A stretch of 64,000 bases of DNA. It comes from Triplophysa rosa (lineage: Eukaryota > Chordata > Actinopteri > Cypriniformes > Nemacheilidae). Under the pieces are notes generated by a model that saw only the letters and a list, made by a program, of their open reading frames with translations, was not told the DNA's origin and ran no database searches. Position 1 is the stretch's first letter. Each line of letters begins with the position of its first letter. The DNA lies in contig NC_079901.1 of NCBI RefSeq assembly GCF_024868665.1, positions 7,622,592-7,686,591 on the forward strand. The letters are read 5' to 3'. Shown here piece after piece: positions 36,771 through 58,579 of the stretch. A program made the translations under genes and the position numbers.

Positions 36771-38393
36771 AGTGTAAAATTATCTTTAGGTGGTTGTAAC
36801 ATCTAAATCAGAATATGACTAATGACTAATTAAAGTTATATTTTACCCCCGAGGCAAATTGCACATGGGGCGTGTTGCCATGCAGACATATTATGCATAC
36901 TGATTGCAAATAAGGAATTTCAACATCAGTAACTGATAACTATTGATTTTGTGTGATGCTGCAAGCATGACATATAAGAGGTCATTGTACTACAAAAACT
37001 CCTGTTTGAATTACAGACTTCCTTATCCAGATTGTGTCTCAGTATAGCATCATAGTGCAACAAAAGACAATTGCGCCTACTTTCTACATCATTGCCTCTT
37101 TAGCCCCACCCACTGATTTGTGCATGTAGTAGAAAGTGAGTATACATGAACGGGATCCAAACACAGGATTACTCAAGCAACGTTAGAGATGCCTCCAAGG
37201 ATAACAAAACTTGTGCAGTGTTATTGCATTGGTTGCTGTGTGGTTCTAACATTAGGAAACTGTGCAAAAACTGTACATGACGTTTCAGGTCACATCAGTA
37301 AGACGCTGTTAATTTGATATCTTGATTCGTTTTAAAACAAGACATACTTGGAAGCAGATTTAGAGAGACTTAAAGGGGTCAAATGGGGCAACTACGTGTT
37401 TTTCTGTGTCTTTGGTGTGTTATAAGTTGCCCATGCATGTATTAGACACATAAAACTGCAAAAATGAAAGTGTCGGACCAAAAGATGCAGTCTATCTAAA
37501 AGCGAATGCTCACCCACACCTGCCTGAAACGCCTCGTGTAACCACACCCCCACAAATCTACGTCAGTTCGTGGTATGAGTTGACTAAGACCGCCCAAATG
37601 TATACGCAAGTAAGGTGGGCGTACCTGTCAGTACAATTGCTTTGGAACCTGATGTTCCAAATATGGTAAGAGGCGTTACATTTCCATAACACGCTTGCAG
37701 TATTCGACCAATCACTACGCACTGGTTAACTGGCCAATCATAGCACACCTCGCTTTTCAGAGCCATGAGCTTTGTTAAAAATCTGCATGTTTCAGAGAGA
37801 CGGGGCAAAGAGGAGATACAAACATGCACGGTATGTGGAAAATACAGCGTTTTTTAACCTTAAATCGTGTATACACATTGCATTACATCTAAAACAAACC
37901 ATAATATTCATTTTAGCCGTGTCATATGACCCCTTTAACATAAAATGTGAAGCTGTTCTGACTATATTGGATCCAACACTAATGTCACAAGCCACATGTC
38001 ACAAAAATGAAGTATTTTTACCACATTTACCATAACTGTTTTGTTTATTACAGATTGTTGTACGAGTATGGGTTTTTATACATTTTTAACCCAAATGATC
38101 CATATTGTTTTCAGTACATTAATGTGAGTTTAACAAAGCCGATCATAGCAGTGGGAGTTTACATTCAAGTCTGGAATGTAACCTCTCTCCCATTGTAAAG
38201 AAATTTGGCCGACTGTTTTATGGCAAGTTTTTCATTTGAACGTTACGTTTTTCTGTTTGTTTGATATGTTTTTGTTGTTTTCCATGCTTACCTGACTTAG
38301 CCTGTGATATTCCAGTACTCTTTTTGCTAACAATAGAACATTGCTTGCCATTTTTTGTTGAAGTGAATGGTGAAGTGAAAATTGTAGAAACAG
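36771..38393. other. Intergenic, aplp2 to st14 (second part)
   Basis: No gene was recognised. Sequence near 37370-37930 (AAAGGGGTCAAATGGGG ... CATATGACCCCTTTAA) begins and ends with imperfect inverted copies, suggesting an old non-autonomous element of about 560 bp. No target duplication was confirmed. Confidence 0.35.
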
Positions 38394-39193
38394 AAGGTGT
38401 GTTTGTATCCATACAGCTGGTGGTCTCTCAGATATGGAGGGTATGGATGGAGGATTGGATTACACTTCCGGTTGTTCGGTGAGTGAAACTTGATTTTGTT
38501 AAAGCAATATTTAACTAACAACTGTTTTTTTATCTGATAACCTCGAGCATTATTAAATGGAATCCCAGTTTTTGTATTGTTTATTTTATATCACAGGTCT
38601 ACGTTTACTCTTGAAGTAACTTATACCCTGCTATATCCATCTATTACTATTTTATACTGGAATCTGATTGGCTAGTCATTCAGAGGTCTGTTATTCCTAC
38701 ACAACTCAATAAATCAAAATTAATAACGCACAGTCATCCGGTATACTGCAAGTCATCTTGATCACTGCATTTCAATATTACAAATAAATTCAATATCAAT
38801 ATGCCTAATTGATAACATATATGAGATTATATATATAAATAATAATTACGAGAGGAGGACAACAATGCTCGTCCGAATCCAAAGTTTGCGTCTCTACCTG
38901 TCATGGTAAACACATTCATCTTAAGGATTGTGTATTCTTCACTGTCACAATGTCTCAAAATCCTGAGTGCATGTGCATCTGCAGGAAGGGTGAAGCCTCT
39001 TGCTTGTTTTGTTGCACACCAAATCTGTTTTCAGGAAAAAGAGTCAGAGCAAGCCTGTAAGTTCCTGCCAGCAATGTGCAATACAACGCAAGAGAAGGGT
39101 CCAGAGACGTTCTGCATCTTGCTTGGCCTGGTGATATTTGCGACAGTTCTGGCTTTGATTTTAGAACAAATGAAAAAAAAATTCAGATCATGA
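38394..39193 (+). pseudogene. Partial duplicate of st14 exons 1 and 2 (truncated matriptase-like head)
   Basis: The first exon-like block (38394-38478) matches the st14 start exon (45153-45237), including its 5' UTR. By eye 6 of 40 UTR bases and 9 of 45 coding bases differ. It keeps the acceptor (GAAACAG), an ATG (38434) reading MEGMDGGLDYTSGCS, and the donor (TCG|GTGAGT). The second block (39035-39193) keeps an acceptor (TTTTCAG) and the same phase. It encodes the FLPA motif and a hydrophobic stretch (GLVIFATVLALIL) aligned to the st14 transmembrane segment, with length differences that keep frame. It then reads through the expected donor to a stop at 39191. Spliced, it would give a 67-residue protein: a short cytoplasmic head and one membrane span, with no SEA, CUB, LDLa or protease part. 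No copies of st14 exons 3-19 are seen here. It is either a decaying partial tandem duplicate or a small expressed derivative; sequence alone cannot decide. Confidence 0.75.
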
Positions 39194-40163
39194 AAAACAT
39201 TTTAGCAATAATGACACGTTTAAACGGTTCCAAGAGGATTCCAAGATCAGGACGATATACTGTACACTCTAAAAAATATTGTGTAGACTCAACAAAAAAA
39301 ATTACGCAACAGTTTGCATCAATATTTTTGAGTTGTGACAACTTCTAACAAAATTAGGTTCATCCAACAAACTACATTGGGTCAGACAGATCACTTTTTT
39401 CTTTTAGATGAAATGTATTTTTAAGTAACACCAACTTAAAATTGTTTGCTCCTTATTGAAATTATTAAGTTGTTCCAACTTTTTTTTAATACTGACTTAG
39501 TCAAAGACACCGGTTGCATATTCACTTTTTTATTTTATATCTCAATTTACAAAATACTCAATAACAATTAAAAGCAAGAGCTGAATGTGCCTATAGCATC
39601 TCCAATGAGATGCCTTTTGAGTAAAACAGCCTTTGTGGTCATTTTCTTTGAGCCTAACCATATCCTAAGCAAATGCTCTATCCTTCAGGACAATGGTAAC
39701 CTCTTTAAACATAACCAAAACCCTTTTAAATGTCAAGAGAACAAAATATTAAACATGATTAAGTCTCATGTTCTCATCTTGATAAAAATCCATAAAATAA
39801 CTCTGTATTTCTACATTAACTCTCATTATCCAGTACCATGCAAAGCATGATGGGAACTTGAGATCCTCAGCAATGCTATACTTTGATACAACAAGCATCA
39901 GTCACGTACCCTCAACTGTAATAGATTAAGTTAAATGATTGAACATGAACAAATTTATTTTAAGCTTTTCAAATACTTGACACAGAGTTTGAGCTTGTTT
40001 ACGTATGTTACATGGTTTGGGAGGAGTCTTGAAATCAATTGGTGTTGAAAAATTAAGTTATCTAGCTAATTACTATGAGTTAATGCAACTTAAATATTGT
40101 CGTAAACACAAACACCGATTTTTATGTTAAAATTACACACAATATTAAGCTTAAGTAATTATC

Positions 40164-40716
40164 TGTCATGATTCTCGGGTGAGGTGAAAGACAGAGGACC
40201 TAAGTGCAGACGGGAGGTAAGGGGTTAAACAAGACTTTTTAATAATACAAAACAAAAAACCCACGATGGGGAAAATAACAAAGATTAAAAACAGGAACAC
40301 GGACTAACTAAACTAGACAGGACTAAAAAATAACATTTACCATATAAACTACAACAGACTGCACTGCACTGCACTGCACTGCACTGCACTGCACTGCACT
40401 GCACTGCACTGCACTGCACTGCACTGCCATGAACCCACCACGAGCAACACACACTACAGTACAACGATTCAGCACAAGACAGAGGACACAGGGGCATTAA
40501 ATAAGGGGACAAATCAAAGGGGAACAGGTGTGGGGCATGAACTAATAAACAACCAATAACGAGGGATACAAAAGGGCGGGAACACAGACAAGGACCGGAG
40601 AGAGTATCGAAGGCCGAAAGGGTCAAAAAGACTCTCTCCACACATAACAAGGGATCCTGCCGTGATTCTGCCACAAGATCAAGAAAGACATGACAAGATG
40701 AGGCAGAATCACGACA
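40164..40716. mobile_element. Solo-LTR-like or short TIR element, 553 bp, 5-bp TSD
   Basis: It starts TGTCATGATTCT and ends AGAATCACGACA, so it is TG...CA bounded and also has 12-bp near-inverted ends. TTATC flanks it on both sides (40159-40163 and 40717-40721). TG...CA ends with a 5-base duplication suit a solo LTR, while the inverted ends would also fit a MITE. No gag, pol or env coding is present. The (GCACT)n array lies inside. Confidence 0.6.
40357..40427. repeat. (GCACT)n pentanucleotide array
   Basis: About 14 perfect tandem copies of GCACT within the LTR-like element. The minus-strand open frame through it reads AVQCS repeatedly and is an artefact of the array. Confidence 0.95.
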
Positions 40717-40831
40717 TTATCAACATTATAAAATAGAGTTTCACACTTAAAAGTTTTAATTATACCAAAAATGCACCAATTCATTAAATTAAGTTGTGCC
40801 AACAGAGGCCATGAATTATTTTTTAGAGTTT

Positions 40832-41825
40832 AGGTTTGAGGTGAATAAACATCATTTCGCATTTCTGTCAAAGTTAGTGTCAGCTTTAAAGTGTTTTTTG
40901 TTCTTTAGTCATTGTGTACTATAGTTACCTATTAAGTTCAGCTGTCACCAATCCTGTCATCCCTGTATTTATTTATCAGTCCTGTTTCTAAGTTATCTGG
41001 TTCTTGCATCTTTTTGTATTATCTTTGTTATTTTGTTAAATTAAAGTTAAGAGCTGTAGTTGGATCCTCATCTTATGCTTTCCCTTCTTCCCTGACAGTT
41101 CTGTGATTTCTTTTTTTTTTGCTAATTCAGACTATGAATTTTCAAAGTTCAGCCCATGATCCTTTGTATACTTTATAATTTGCACCCATCTTGTCTAGGC
41201 TCTCTGAAGCCCCATTCCAACCATCCCTCTGTCTTATATTTACATTAGTCACGTAGTCTGACTTGGTCTTATTCACTTTTACTACATTACATAACTAATA
41301 TAGCCCACTTGAAGGAGTGAATTAAAATGAGTGAACAAACTCAGACACCAGACCAGTGCACTAGAAAGGGCTGCAGAAGCCATCTTCTGCCAAGAATCAG
41401 AAATGAATTTGGTGCTACTGTCAGCAGTGAATATTGACTGTACACTTGTTGCTGCAGCAGTGCATCATGGAATTAATTAATGGCACTTTAATGCCCTATA
41501 TGGTTTGTAACACCATAAAATGGCAGAAAAAAAGCTTAATTGAAACCCTTGAGCTATAAATCTCAACAGTGATTATTAAACAAATAATAATAAAAAAAAC
41601 CCCGTATAAATGGCATCTTTCCATTAGACATTTGCCTGATGCAGGGTGTTTAATGATCACTATTAGACAAGCATTGATTTGCAAACTGTGTATATGACCT
41701 TTTTGGGGGATGCTTTTCCATTTTTGATAGGACAGGGACAGTAGACAGACAGGAAAGCGATGGGGAGGAGAGAGGGCAGAACTTGAACTCAGGTTGCGCT
41801 GCATGTCTGGAGCACTCTTCACATG
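40832..41825. other. Intergenic, no gene seen
   Basis: AT-rich sequence. Open frames on the minus strand at 41496-41942 overlap the adjacent inverted-repeat element and show no known domain. Confidence 0.35.
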
Positions 41826-43836
41826 TATGGGATTCCTTTTGTGCCAATCAGAATGAACGCAAACTTTTAAAAACCGAACAAAAATATACAATGAGAAAGA
41901 AAATAAACACTTTGATAATGAAAACAATAAACTCAATTGCAAGAAAGTGACATGATTTTCAAATAAACTGCTATTTTTCTTAACAATTTTCTAAGTTTCG
42001 TTTTTGCAAATAATAGTTTTGAATTCGCTGCTAGATTTTTCATTTGCGCTTTCCGAGTTTTCGTTTACGCTTCTCAATTTTTCGTTCGCCTTTCTGGCAC
42101 AAACTCACGTGTAGACAGGACTTATGTCCGCTTTATGCTGATTGGCTAGTGAGTTTTTGATTGACAGCTCCCTGACAAGGAAGTCGATACTGAAGACAGT
42201 ACAGTACAGTGACACGAATCTTAGAGAACGATCTGCATGCTGTTATCTTTATTGTTTGTACTTAAAACTACTTTCTTATTTAGTTAGTATATTAGTAATT
42301 GGTATTTGAAGTTGGTAAATCATGCGCGGTGTGGATCCAAGCGTCATCCTAATCATCGTCCTACTCAACCTCAGGTAAATGAATGTAATTCAGAAAATAA
42401 AGAAAATCGCTAAAAGTATTATTCCTGTACAGTAGCAATTCTGTCTTTACTTAGCTCGTTCATTGTGTGCTTTATATTTTCTGTCAGGTATTATTTTATG
42501 GACTGTAAGATTATTTTCTTAAAAAGGAACGAACAACTTGCATTATAACATCCAATAAAGACATGTTACAGATTATTGGGTTGTGAGAAATTAACGTGCT
42601 AAATGAAAACATTGCTGCATAGCTACTGTACAGAGATTAAAACTTTTAGCGATTTTATTATCTCGGTTACATAAATGTACCTGAGGGTGACTTGTGTCCA
42701 GCTGAGGAGGAGGATGACGATGTCGCTCTTGAAAACAGTCTCCTTTTAAAGAATTAAGTCCACTTATAAGTCAAGTACTGTATCTTTCTTTTTAAACTCA
42801 TGGTGAATGTACAGTATTATACCCCTTTCATTACATTCACAGAAAGTACACCTCATAAAACAGTACCAATACATTCAAATGACATTTATGTTTTTTAAAC
42901 GCTTCAACAAAACAAATTCATAAGATGACACAATTAGAGGCCTTTAGAATGTTTTATTAATTTAGTCTGCCTCTTGCAAACATCAATTTCATTATGTATT
43001 TACACACCTACATAAAACAGGTTAAGGAAAAGCAGAAGAGAGACTTCTTTAACTATAAACAAACATTTAAAGATAGAAACAATACATAAAATGCCACCAC
43101 GATTATAATGTATAAATTAGAAATATGAACTTGAAGCATAACACTTTATTGTATATCTCCTCAAAACTCACTAGGCATGTCGTTTTCCTGATATCATTGT
43201 AATTATAAATTATAGACTGCTGTTTTGACGGCCTCTAAACCCACGTAAAGTTGCATGTGAATATGGCTAGCTATCCTGTCTTTACTCGACGTTGGCTTGT
43301 TGTTACGGCGTGATAGTGCCTGGAAGCGTGTCCTACTTTTAAGTGCGTGAAAGTTGGCAACCCTGCTAATATACTAACAAAATAAGAAAGTAATTTAAGT
43401 ACAAACACTAAAACAATACAATACAGAAAACCGCAAACAGATTGCTCTCTAATCCGCTGCACTGTCTTCAGTATTGACTTCCTGGTCAGGGAGCTGTCAA
43501 TCCAAATCTCACTAACCAATGAGTGTAAAGTGGCCATAAATCCCGCCCACACGTGAGTTTGTGCCAGAAAGGCGAACGAAAAATTGAGAAGCGTAAACGA
43601 AAACTCGGAAAGCGCAAATGAAAAATCTAGCAGCGAATTCAAAACTATTATTTGCAAAAACGAAACTTAGAAAATTGTTAAGAAAAATAGCAGTTTATTT
43701 GAAAATCATGTCACATTCTTGCAACTGAGTTAATTGTTTTCATTATCAAAGTGGGTTTTTTTCTTTCTCATTGTATATTTTTGTTCGGTTTTTAAAAGTT
43801 TGCGTTCATTTTTATTGGCACAAAAGGAATCCCATA
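41826..43836. mobile_element. Long-inverted-repeat element B, about 2.0 kb
   Basis: The ends TATGGGATTCCTTTTGTGCC and GGCACAAAAGGAATCCCATA are exact inverted copies. The inverted arms continue inward about 470 bp with moderate divergence, for example TTTGCGCTTTCCGAGTTTTC near 42043 against GAAAACTCGGAAAGCGCAAA near 43598, up to AGTTAGTATATTAG / CTAATATACTAAC. The flanks CACATG (41820-41825) and CAAATG (43837-43842) match at five of six bases. Inside lies a second inverted pair (about 42340-42450 and 42628-42745). Its left member includes ATGCGCGGTGTGGATCC, a hydrophobic open stretch (VILIIVLLNL) and a donor-like AG|GTAAAT. It contains no transposase. The TATGG ends and 6-bp flanks resemble element A at 57 kb. 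Confidence 0.8.
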
Positions 43837-44821
43837 CAAATGACCATGACAGGCTCTGACTTTGGTATATTGTGCAGAAGTGTTTGCTTGTATTGGTTTG
43901 TATAGACCACTTTTGATGACACAAACAACATTGGTTTAACACTGCACAAACGTTTGAACAAAATACAACCAACACAACATAAAATAAAACGTAAATGAAA
44001 ATGAAACTGGAAATGCCTCTGGACAAGTGTTTACATCTTTCAAAGTGGTCTACACATAATGATGACTAGCACAGATACATGTGACATCATTACATCAGTA
44101 ATAGCTACTGCATGCTTGGCAGACAATTTTTAATAAATATTACTATTTTTGTAAACGTTTGTTTATTTTATGAAACCTAGGTAGTTGGAATATCCGTCTG
44201 ATACAAGCAACAAGACACATAAAGGTTCCGTTAAATTTAGAAACCCTAAGAGGGTTTTAGTGATAAATTCACTATAAACCACAGTTTTTGGGGGATCGTT
44301 GCTTTAGTAAATGCAATGGTTGGTCAATAAACGTTTTATGAATATTATGATATTATATATTTACTTTATTTTGATATAATATAAATTGTAATTATTGTAA
44401 TATTTTATTCATGCACTGTAACTGAAACCACAGTATTTCCAGAAAGAACATGATGACAAACGCCATTTTAATCCAACCGAAACTTGCATGACGAGTTTGT
44501 ATCACTATGAAGTTAAAACGCCGAGTCTGACTCAAAACCTACTACGCACTCTACCTAGACAGCATTTGTGAGCAACACAGATGCTCAGCTTTGATGTCAA
44601 ACATGCACCCTAGGCAAACAGCACATGAAGTATTGAGCCCGCCACTGTGACTCTCCCCTGCACAGAAACAAACACATCGATACTAGCCTCACGTTCACCG
44701 CCACTCTTCAAAATACACCTCACGTCGACTTTACATGACGAACGGATAAATGAATTTAATCTTACTGTGATGTGTTTGAAGTTATTTTATACTTGAGGGG
44801 TTTATTTTGAGTGTGTTATTT
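43837..44821. other. st14 upstream region
   Basis: Sequence between element B and the presumed first exon of st14. No gene was recognised. Confidence 0.35.
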
Positions 44822-44893
44822 ATAGGAAGTGCTCACCTGTAGAGTCACTCCCATTGCAAGCGAATCTCCCCCGGAAATTCTCTCACCAAACAG
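44822..44893 (+). other. st14a: Possible non-coding first exon of st14
   Basis: The sequence GCTCACCTGTAGAGTCACTC through CTCTCACCAAACAG ends at a strong donor (CAG|GTAAGC) 259 bp before the acceptor of the ATG exon at 45153. No in-frame start to st14 is present. The ATG exon has its own acceptor (TTTTGAAAACAG), so an upstream untranslated exon must exist, and this is the best candidate. The transcription start is not determined. Confidence 0.5.
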
Positions 44894-45192
44894 GTAAGCG
44901 ACACACGCCGCGGAATATAACGTGTTTCTTGTTGTAATACCTTTATTTGTTTCTTAAACTTGCACGTTTGAGTTTGGTCGACCGTTTGTTGGCTAGTTTT
45001 TTATTTAGACGCTTTAGTTTTGGACTTTGTAGTTGTTTTTGTTGCTGCACTTGTTTGGGGCGTGTTCAGCTGTGAACTCCACCGCTGTTCTTACTTACAA
45101 TCCACTATTATTTAGTTCATTGTTTATTTATCATTTATTATTTTGAAAACAGAACGTGTGTTTGTACCCACACTGCTGGTGGTCTCTCAAAC

Positions 45193-55747
<10,555 letters not shown>

Positions 55748-55977
55748 TTTGTGGATTATGGTGGACTGAGAAATTTAATGGACAGTTTTGGCATTTCTGA
55801 TGTGTTAATATTGACGTACACCAAAACCCAGTTCTACCTTTCGGATTTAACATCATTATGGTGTGTGAACAGAAAGATGGACTTTTTAACCTGTTTTGCA
55901 TTCGTCCAAAAACAGTTTTATATATTTGTATATTTTATAAGGAGCGGTATGAGGGTTTTATTTTGTCTTAAAATGTA

Positions 55978-55983
55978 AATAAA
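55978..55983 (+). terminator. st14a: st14 poly(A) signal, proximal
   Basis: AATAAA 231 bases after the stop codon, followed by a T-rich stretch (CTTATTTTTTCC). It would give a 3' UTR of about 250 bases. Confidence 0.65.
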
Positions 55984-56404
55984 TGTCTTATTTTTTCCTT
56001 TATAAAGAGTAGTTGTTTTAGCAACCACATTCTTTAAGTGAAGTTCATCTATGTGTTGTTTTTTAATGTGATTGAATCATTTTTGTTTTCTTAGGGTCAT
56101 GGGGTTTGTATTTCTGGCTCATACTCGGTTAAATGTGAACAATTACAGTGCTTTTCTCTTGTTGCTGTTTCATGACGGTTGCAAAATGTATATGCCATGT
56201 GCTGTGACTTAAAATTATGGTTTAGTGACTTGTAGAAATACTTGAAGTGTGTCTTGCTTTGTGTGCATCAAAATATGTGTCTGTTAAATGTCTGAGAGTC
56301 TGTTTTTACTGGGACTATTTTTAAATATTCAAAAATGAATTTAGCAATCAAAGCATTGCATATATGCTTTCATACATGATTCAACAAATCAATAATTTTT
56401 CACT

Positions 56405-56410
56405 AATAAA
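56405..56410 (+). terminator. st14a: st14 poly(A) signal, distal
   Basis: AATAAA followed by ATGTTTCTGG and a T/G-rich stretch (TCAATGTTGT, ATGTGT). An alternative, longer 3' UTR is possible. Confidence 0.5.
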
Positions 56411-56819
56411 ATGTTTCTGGTCAATGTTGTACAAAATGTGTAATATTGTCTAATTGCAGTGTCATCCTAAAAGGGAAATTGCTGCCCTTTGTCCTTTTTA
56501 CTTGATATCTCCTAGAAGGATAAATCTGGTAAAACGTTTACTATAACTGTAAAACATTGCCACTATTAAATGATCTACAGGGTAATTGGAGTATGCCGCA
56601 TTCAGCATGTAATGTGATATTACTGTTCTTAAGGCAAGATCTTCATCTCCTCCTTTGACATCTAAAAAAAATACACAATAACATTCAGGATGTTTGCAAT
56701 GATGTGAGTCATGTGACCCTTAAAATACTGTTACAATACGTTTTTTTTTATAATTAGACTGTTGATATTATTGTTTTTCTGTGTGCAAAACAACAAATGA
56801 TACCACACAACAAATTTCT

Positions 56820-57068
56820 GTTATTTTTCATTCACCCGTGTGTCATTCAAACCCTGTATGACTTCCTCTGTCGAAGATCAAATATATTTCGAGAAATCTC
56901 TCAGTGGTTCGTGTAAATACATTGGAAATCAATGGGGTTCAATGTTGTTTGGTTACCAACATTATTCAAAATATCTTCTTTTCTGTTGTGCCAAAGAAAG
57001 AAAGTCATACAGGTTTGAAATGACACGAAGGTGAATAAATGATCAATAATATTTTCGGTTCTAGGTGA
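56820..57068. repeat. Cyprinid AGTTCACCC/TTTAA repeat, copy 9
   Basis: It contains TTCATTCACCCGTGTGTCAT, GAGAAATCTCTCAGTGG, GGTTACCAACATTATTCAAA, GTCATACAGGTTTGAAATGA and a decayed right end (TTCTAGGTGAAAA). Confidence 0.8.
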
Positions 57069-57689
57069 AAAGAAAATGAATGGGGAAAATGTATTGAAAA
57101 CACAATTCTAGTTTTTTTCAAAGCTGCGTTGGTTTCGTTGTTTCATGGTTGTAGGAACGATATAGCGTCTGCGCTATGGAGGACTAAACCTGCAAAAATT
57201 ATAAATAAATGAATGTATAAATAAATAAATATATAAATGTAATAATATGAAAATAAATACAGGAATGAATGGTTTGATAAAACAAAATAATTCGTTTTAG
57301 CTATTAATGATCTTAGCTTTAACTTTTCTTTTCATTTTTTAAATTGATTTATTATTTTTTGTGTCCATTTTTAATTATTTTTAATTATTATTATTTTTTA
57401 TTTTTAGATTATTTTATTTATCCTTTCCTTTTATTTTTACATTTATTTATTTATACGTTTATTTATTTTTATATTTATTTATTATCGCATGTATTTATTT
57501 CCACTTTTATTTATTTATTCTTGTATTTATTCTTACTTTTCTGTGTCTTGTATGATAATTAGATGGGTTGGTCTTGCCTACTATTGGTTCAGCGTAGATT
57601 GAAGCGTTTGATCGATTACTCTTGACTTGTTTTGGACTAACGTCACGTCACTCACTGATCGTTTGCTTCGTGTATAACGTTAAGTAACT

Positions 57690-57914
57690 ATGGCGGGCGC
57701 ACAATTAGCTAGAGAGTTACAGCATTTAGCCAATGAAGTCGATAACCATGCATCAAATGACTATGTGTCATTCAGATTAGATGCACTTATTGAGGATTTA
57801 TTACAGATTGACGGAGAGATAAATGACAAAGTTCTTCAAAATCTGTGCGAGTCAGGGGGTGCTAAGGTGGTGACCAAGTTCCGGTTACAGGTCCTCTGCC
57901 AAAGAGGTGCATGA
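57690..57914 (+). CDS. Element A left-arm ORF (unknown, 74 codons)
   Basis: ATG-led frame MAGAQLARELQHLANEVD, with DALIEDLLQIDGEINDKVL. It is acidic and helix-prone, with no recognised domain. It is 30 bases shorter inside than the right-arm copy, an in-frame loss, and after the LCES motif it runs into unrelated sequence. It may be the first exon of a transposon protein whose remainder has been lost. Neither arm contains a transposase core. Confidence 0.45.
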   Translation: MAGAQLARELQHLANEVDNHASNDYVSFRLDALIEDLLQIDGEINDKVLQNLCESGGAKVVTKFRLQVLCQRGA

Positions 57915-58080
57915 ACGACCTCAGCAGATTCGTCGATTCTGAAAGCACAAGACGACTTGATATTAAGATGTCTAATAAACACAGACTTTCTTGTTACATG
58001 ATTTTGACATTCTTGTTAAGATTGCAAATTATTGGTATGATCGCCCGTAACGGCTGAAGCGAGGTGAAAAAATAAATAAA

Positions 58081-58162
58081 GCGATTTGACACGGGATTCG
58101 TACCCATACAATAAAGCGAGGCAGCGTGTCACTACGGTAACAATCACACTAAGCTATTTCGC
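58081..58162 (-). ncRNA. tRNA-like sequence in the loop of element A (SINE head or tRNA relic)
   Basis: On the minus strand it starts GCGAAATAGCTTAGTGTGAT, which fits an A-box (TAGCTTAGTGTG). Near the 3' end it has GGGTACGAATCCCGTG, which fits a B-box with a stem on both sides of ACGAATC. The outer ends GCGA and TCGC can pair. The spacing is slightly long for a standard tRNA and I cannot set the anticodon with confidence. It may be a tRNA relic or a polymerase III promoter picked up by the element. Confidence 0.4.
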
Positions 58163-58579
58163 AATGCTAGCTGCTGCGGATCTTTGCAATAATATCAAGA
58201 TGTCACACAACAATATGCAGCTGGATGAATCAAGGGAATATGCCCGTTTTAACTTGTGACCTCTGTGTTATTTATCTCTTATGGAATGTAGTTTACGAGT
58301 ACCGTTTAGTAACCACGTCTTTTTAGAAGGAATGGTTTCCATTTGATGGCCCCTGTAGTGAAAGAACGATGCTCATTACTACCGTGTTAACTTGTGACTT
58401 AAGTTCACTATGTCTCAATTCATTTACATTATGTTACATCATGTTACATTAAATCTTTACGCTTTTTCTAACCGAAAGGCTGCTTATAACTATCACTTTG
58501 ACAAAGCGTTAGCTTGCGACTTCGGTTTACAAGCTCATCTGTGTAGTTAAACCTTATTACATTTTGTGCTTTATGATTT

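Larger units (their letters stand above)
39264..40831. mobile_element. Possible DNA element with CACTCTAAAAAAT ends, carrying a nested insertion
   Basis: CACTCTAAAAAATATT at 39265 has an inverse partner ATTATTTTTTAGAGT ending near 40829, a terminal pair I have seen in small fish DNA elements. Internal sequence is AT-rich with TTAAGTT/AACTTAA motifs. The LTR-like element at 40164-40716 sits inside it, so the original element would be about 1 kb. Its target duplication is not resolved. Confidence 0.45.

Noticed and set aside
40285..40674. 129-codon minus-strand frame with repeated AVQCS
   Set aside because: It is the translation of the (GCACT)n array inside the LTR-like element.
43271..44026. 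Minus-strand frames rich in Phe, Ser and Val
   Set aside because: They overlap the right arm of element B and its flank, with no recognised domain.
57344..57562. Tyr/Phe/Leu-rich frames here and, almost identical, on the minus strand at 58938-59156
   Set aside because: They translate the TTTATTTATT low-complexity blocks in the two arms of element A. Their similarity only reflects the inverted repeat.
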